DNA from: Terribium retamae
GTDB lineage: Bacteria > Pseudomonadota > Alphaproteobacteria > Rhizobiales > Rhizobiaceae
Assembly (NCBI RefSeq): GCF_022347545.1
Contig: NZ_JAKREW010000011.1
Span: 88,181 to 152,180, forward strand
Direction of reading: 5' to 3'
Length of the DNA stretch: 64,000 nucleotides
A model generated the notes under the pieces. That model had not been told where the DNA came from and searched no databases. It saw nothing but the letters and a program-made list of their open reading frames with translations. The translations under genes were made by a program, and so were the position numbers. Within the stretch, counting starts at the first letter, position 1, and each line of letters opens with the position of its first letter. Below, one piece after another: positions 63,746 to 64,000 of the stretch.

Positions 63746-64000
63746 TCACGCCCTTTCGAGGGCGATGGCAATGCCCTGGCCGACCCCGATGCACATGGTG
63801 GCGAGTGCGAGGCGGACATTGCGTTCCTTCAGCTCCAGTGCCGCCGTGCCGGTGATGCGGGCACCACTCATGCCGAGCGGATGACCGAGCGCGATCGCGC
63901 CGCCATTCGGATTGATGTGAGCAGCATCTTCGGCAAGACCGAGCTCGCGCAGCACCGCAAGGCCCTGCGCTGCGAAGGCCTCGTTGAGCTCGACTACATC
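63746..64000 (-). CDS. pcaF: acetyl-CoA acyltransferase (thiolase), C-terminal part, 5' end cut
   Basis: The last 84 codons of a thiolase whose start lies beyond the right edge. Visible motifs are the catalytic His in [10 protein letters not shown], the [16 protein letters not shown] block and the active-site Cys in [18 protein letters not shown]. The end sequence resembles beta-ketoadipyl-CoA thiolase (PcaF), but PhaA/FadA relatives cannot be excluded from this fragment. It is convergent with the FAD-oxidase gene across a 110-base spacer without a clear terminator. Confidence 0.8.
   Translation of the reverse strand, partial: DVVELNEAFAAQGLAVLRELGLAEDAAHINPNGGAIALGHPLGMSGARITGTAALELKERNVRLALATMCIGVGQGIAIALERA

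Noticed and set aside
1..64000. tRNA, rRNA, CRISPR array, insertion sequence, integrase or prophage genes
   Set aside because: None seen. The repeats found are isolated palindromes, not spaced arrays, and no transposase or integrase frame is recognisable.

Overview
The window is high-GC, densely coding DNA from an alphaproteobacterium, most likely a soil or plant-associated member of the Rhizobiales (Hyphomicrobiales), probably Phyllobacteriaceae such as Mesorhizobium or Aminobacter. The grounds are the gene order of the hydroxyproline island, which matches the Sinorhizobium hyp cluster as I remember it, the many ABC and TRAP importers with GntR, IclR, LacI and ROK regulators, frequent GTG/TTG starts, and two palindromic intergenic elements of a rhizobial kind (near 19658 and 20727). 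I see no tRNA, rRNA, IS element, phage gene or CRISPR array. The window looks like part of a large replicon rich in catabolic islands. Both ends cut a gene.

Layout. (1) 1-13731: hydroxyproline catabolism. A minus-strand operon encodes a polar-amino-acid ABC importer, a D-hydroxyproline dehydrogenase, 4-hydroxyproline 2-epimerase, aconitase X, a Ser/Thr-type proline-racemase paralogue and an M24 peptidase. Beside it lie ketoglutarate-semialdehyde dehydrogenase, a pyrroline-2-carboxylate reductase, the DapA-family deaminase and a GntR repressor. The palindrome TTGTCGACAA precedes both the deaminase and the repressor gene. (2) 13876-14838: a lone DUF808 membrane protein. (3) 14983-26071: uronate and unsaturated-uronide catabolism (kdgF, kduD, kduI, a GntR regulator, a TRAP importer and uxaC on minus; uxuB, uxuA and an oxidoreductase on plus), converging on 2-keto-3-deoxygluconate. 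(4) 26068-32802: an ABC importer of the iron/phosphonate/hexose-phosphate superfamily, co-transcribed with a beta-CASP-like metallo-beta-lactamase-fold protein and a dual-specificity-type phosphatase, with a divergent LacI regulator and a perfect 16-bp operator candidate.

(5) 32861-41365: first siderophore/chelate system: TonB receptor, IclR regulator, an NtaA/SnaA-family flavin monooxygenase overlapping the ABC ATPase, binding protein and two FecCD permeases. (6) 41828-50361: second siderophore system with surface signalling: FecI sigma factor, FecR, a transducer-type TonB receptor, FhuD-like protein, fused FhuB, FhuF reductase and FhuC-like ATPase. (7) 50490-63635: a carbohydrate cluster around a ROK regulator: PfkB kinase and CUT1 ATPase on minus; FucI-family protein, GH31 glycosidase, CUT1 binding protein and permeases, enolase-superfamily enzyme, creatininase-family hydrolase and FAD-linked oxidase on plus. 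(8) 63746-64000: 3' end of a thiolase.

In each island an importer, its enzymes and a dedicated regulator lie together. The parts I think least explained by known systems are the ABC/beta-CASP/phosphatase operon, the siderophore operon carrying a chelate-monooxygenase-family enzyme, and the GH31/FucI-like/enolase/creatininase cluster. All functions are read from sequence features and recalled family knowledge; no database search was done.
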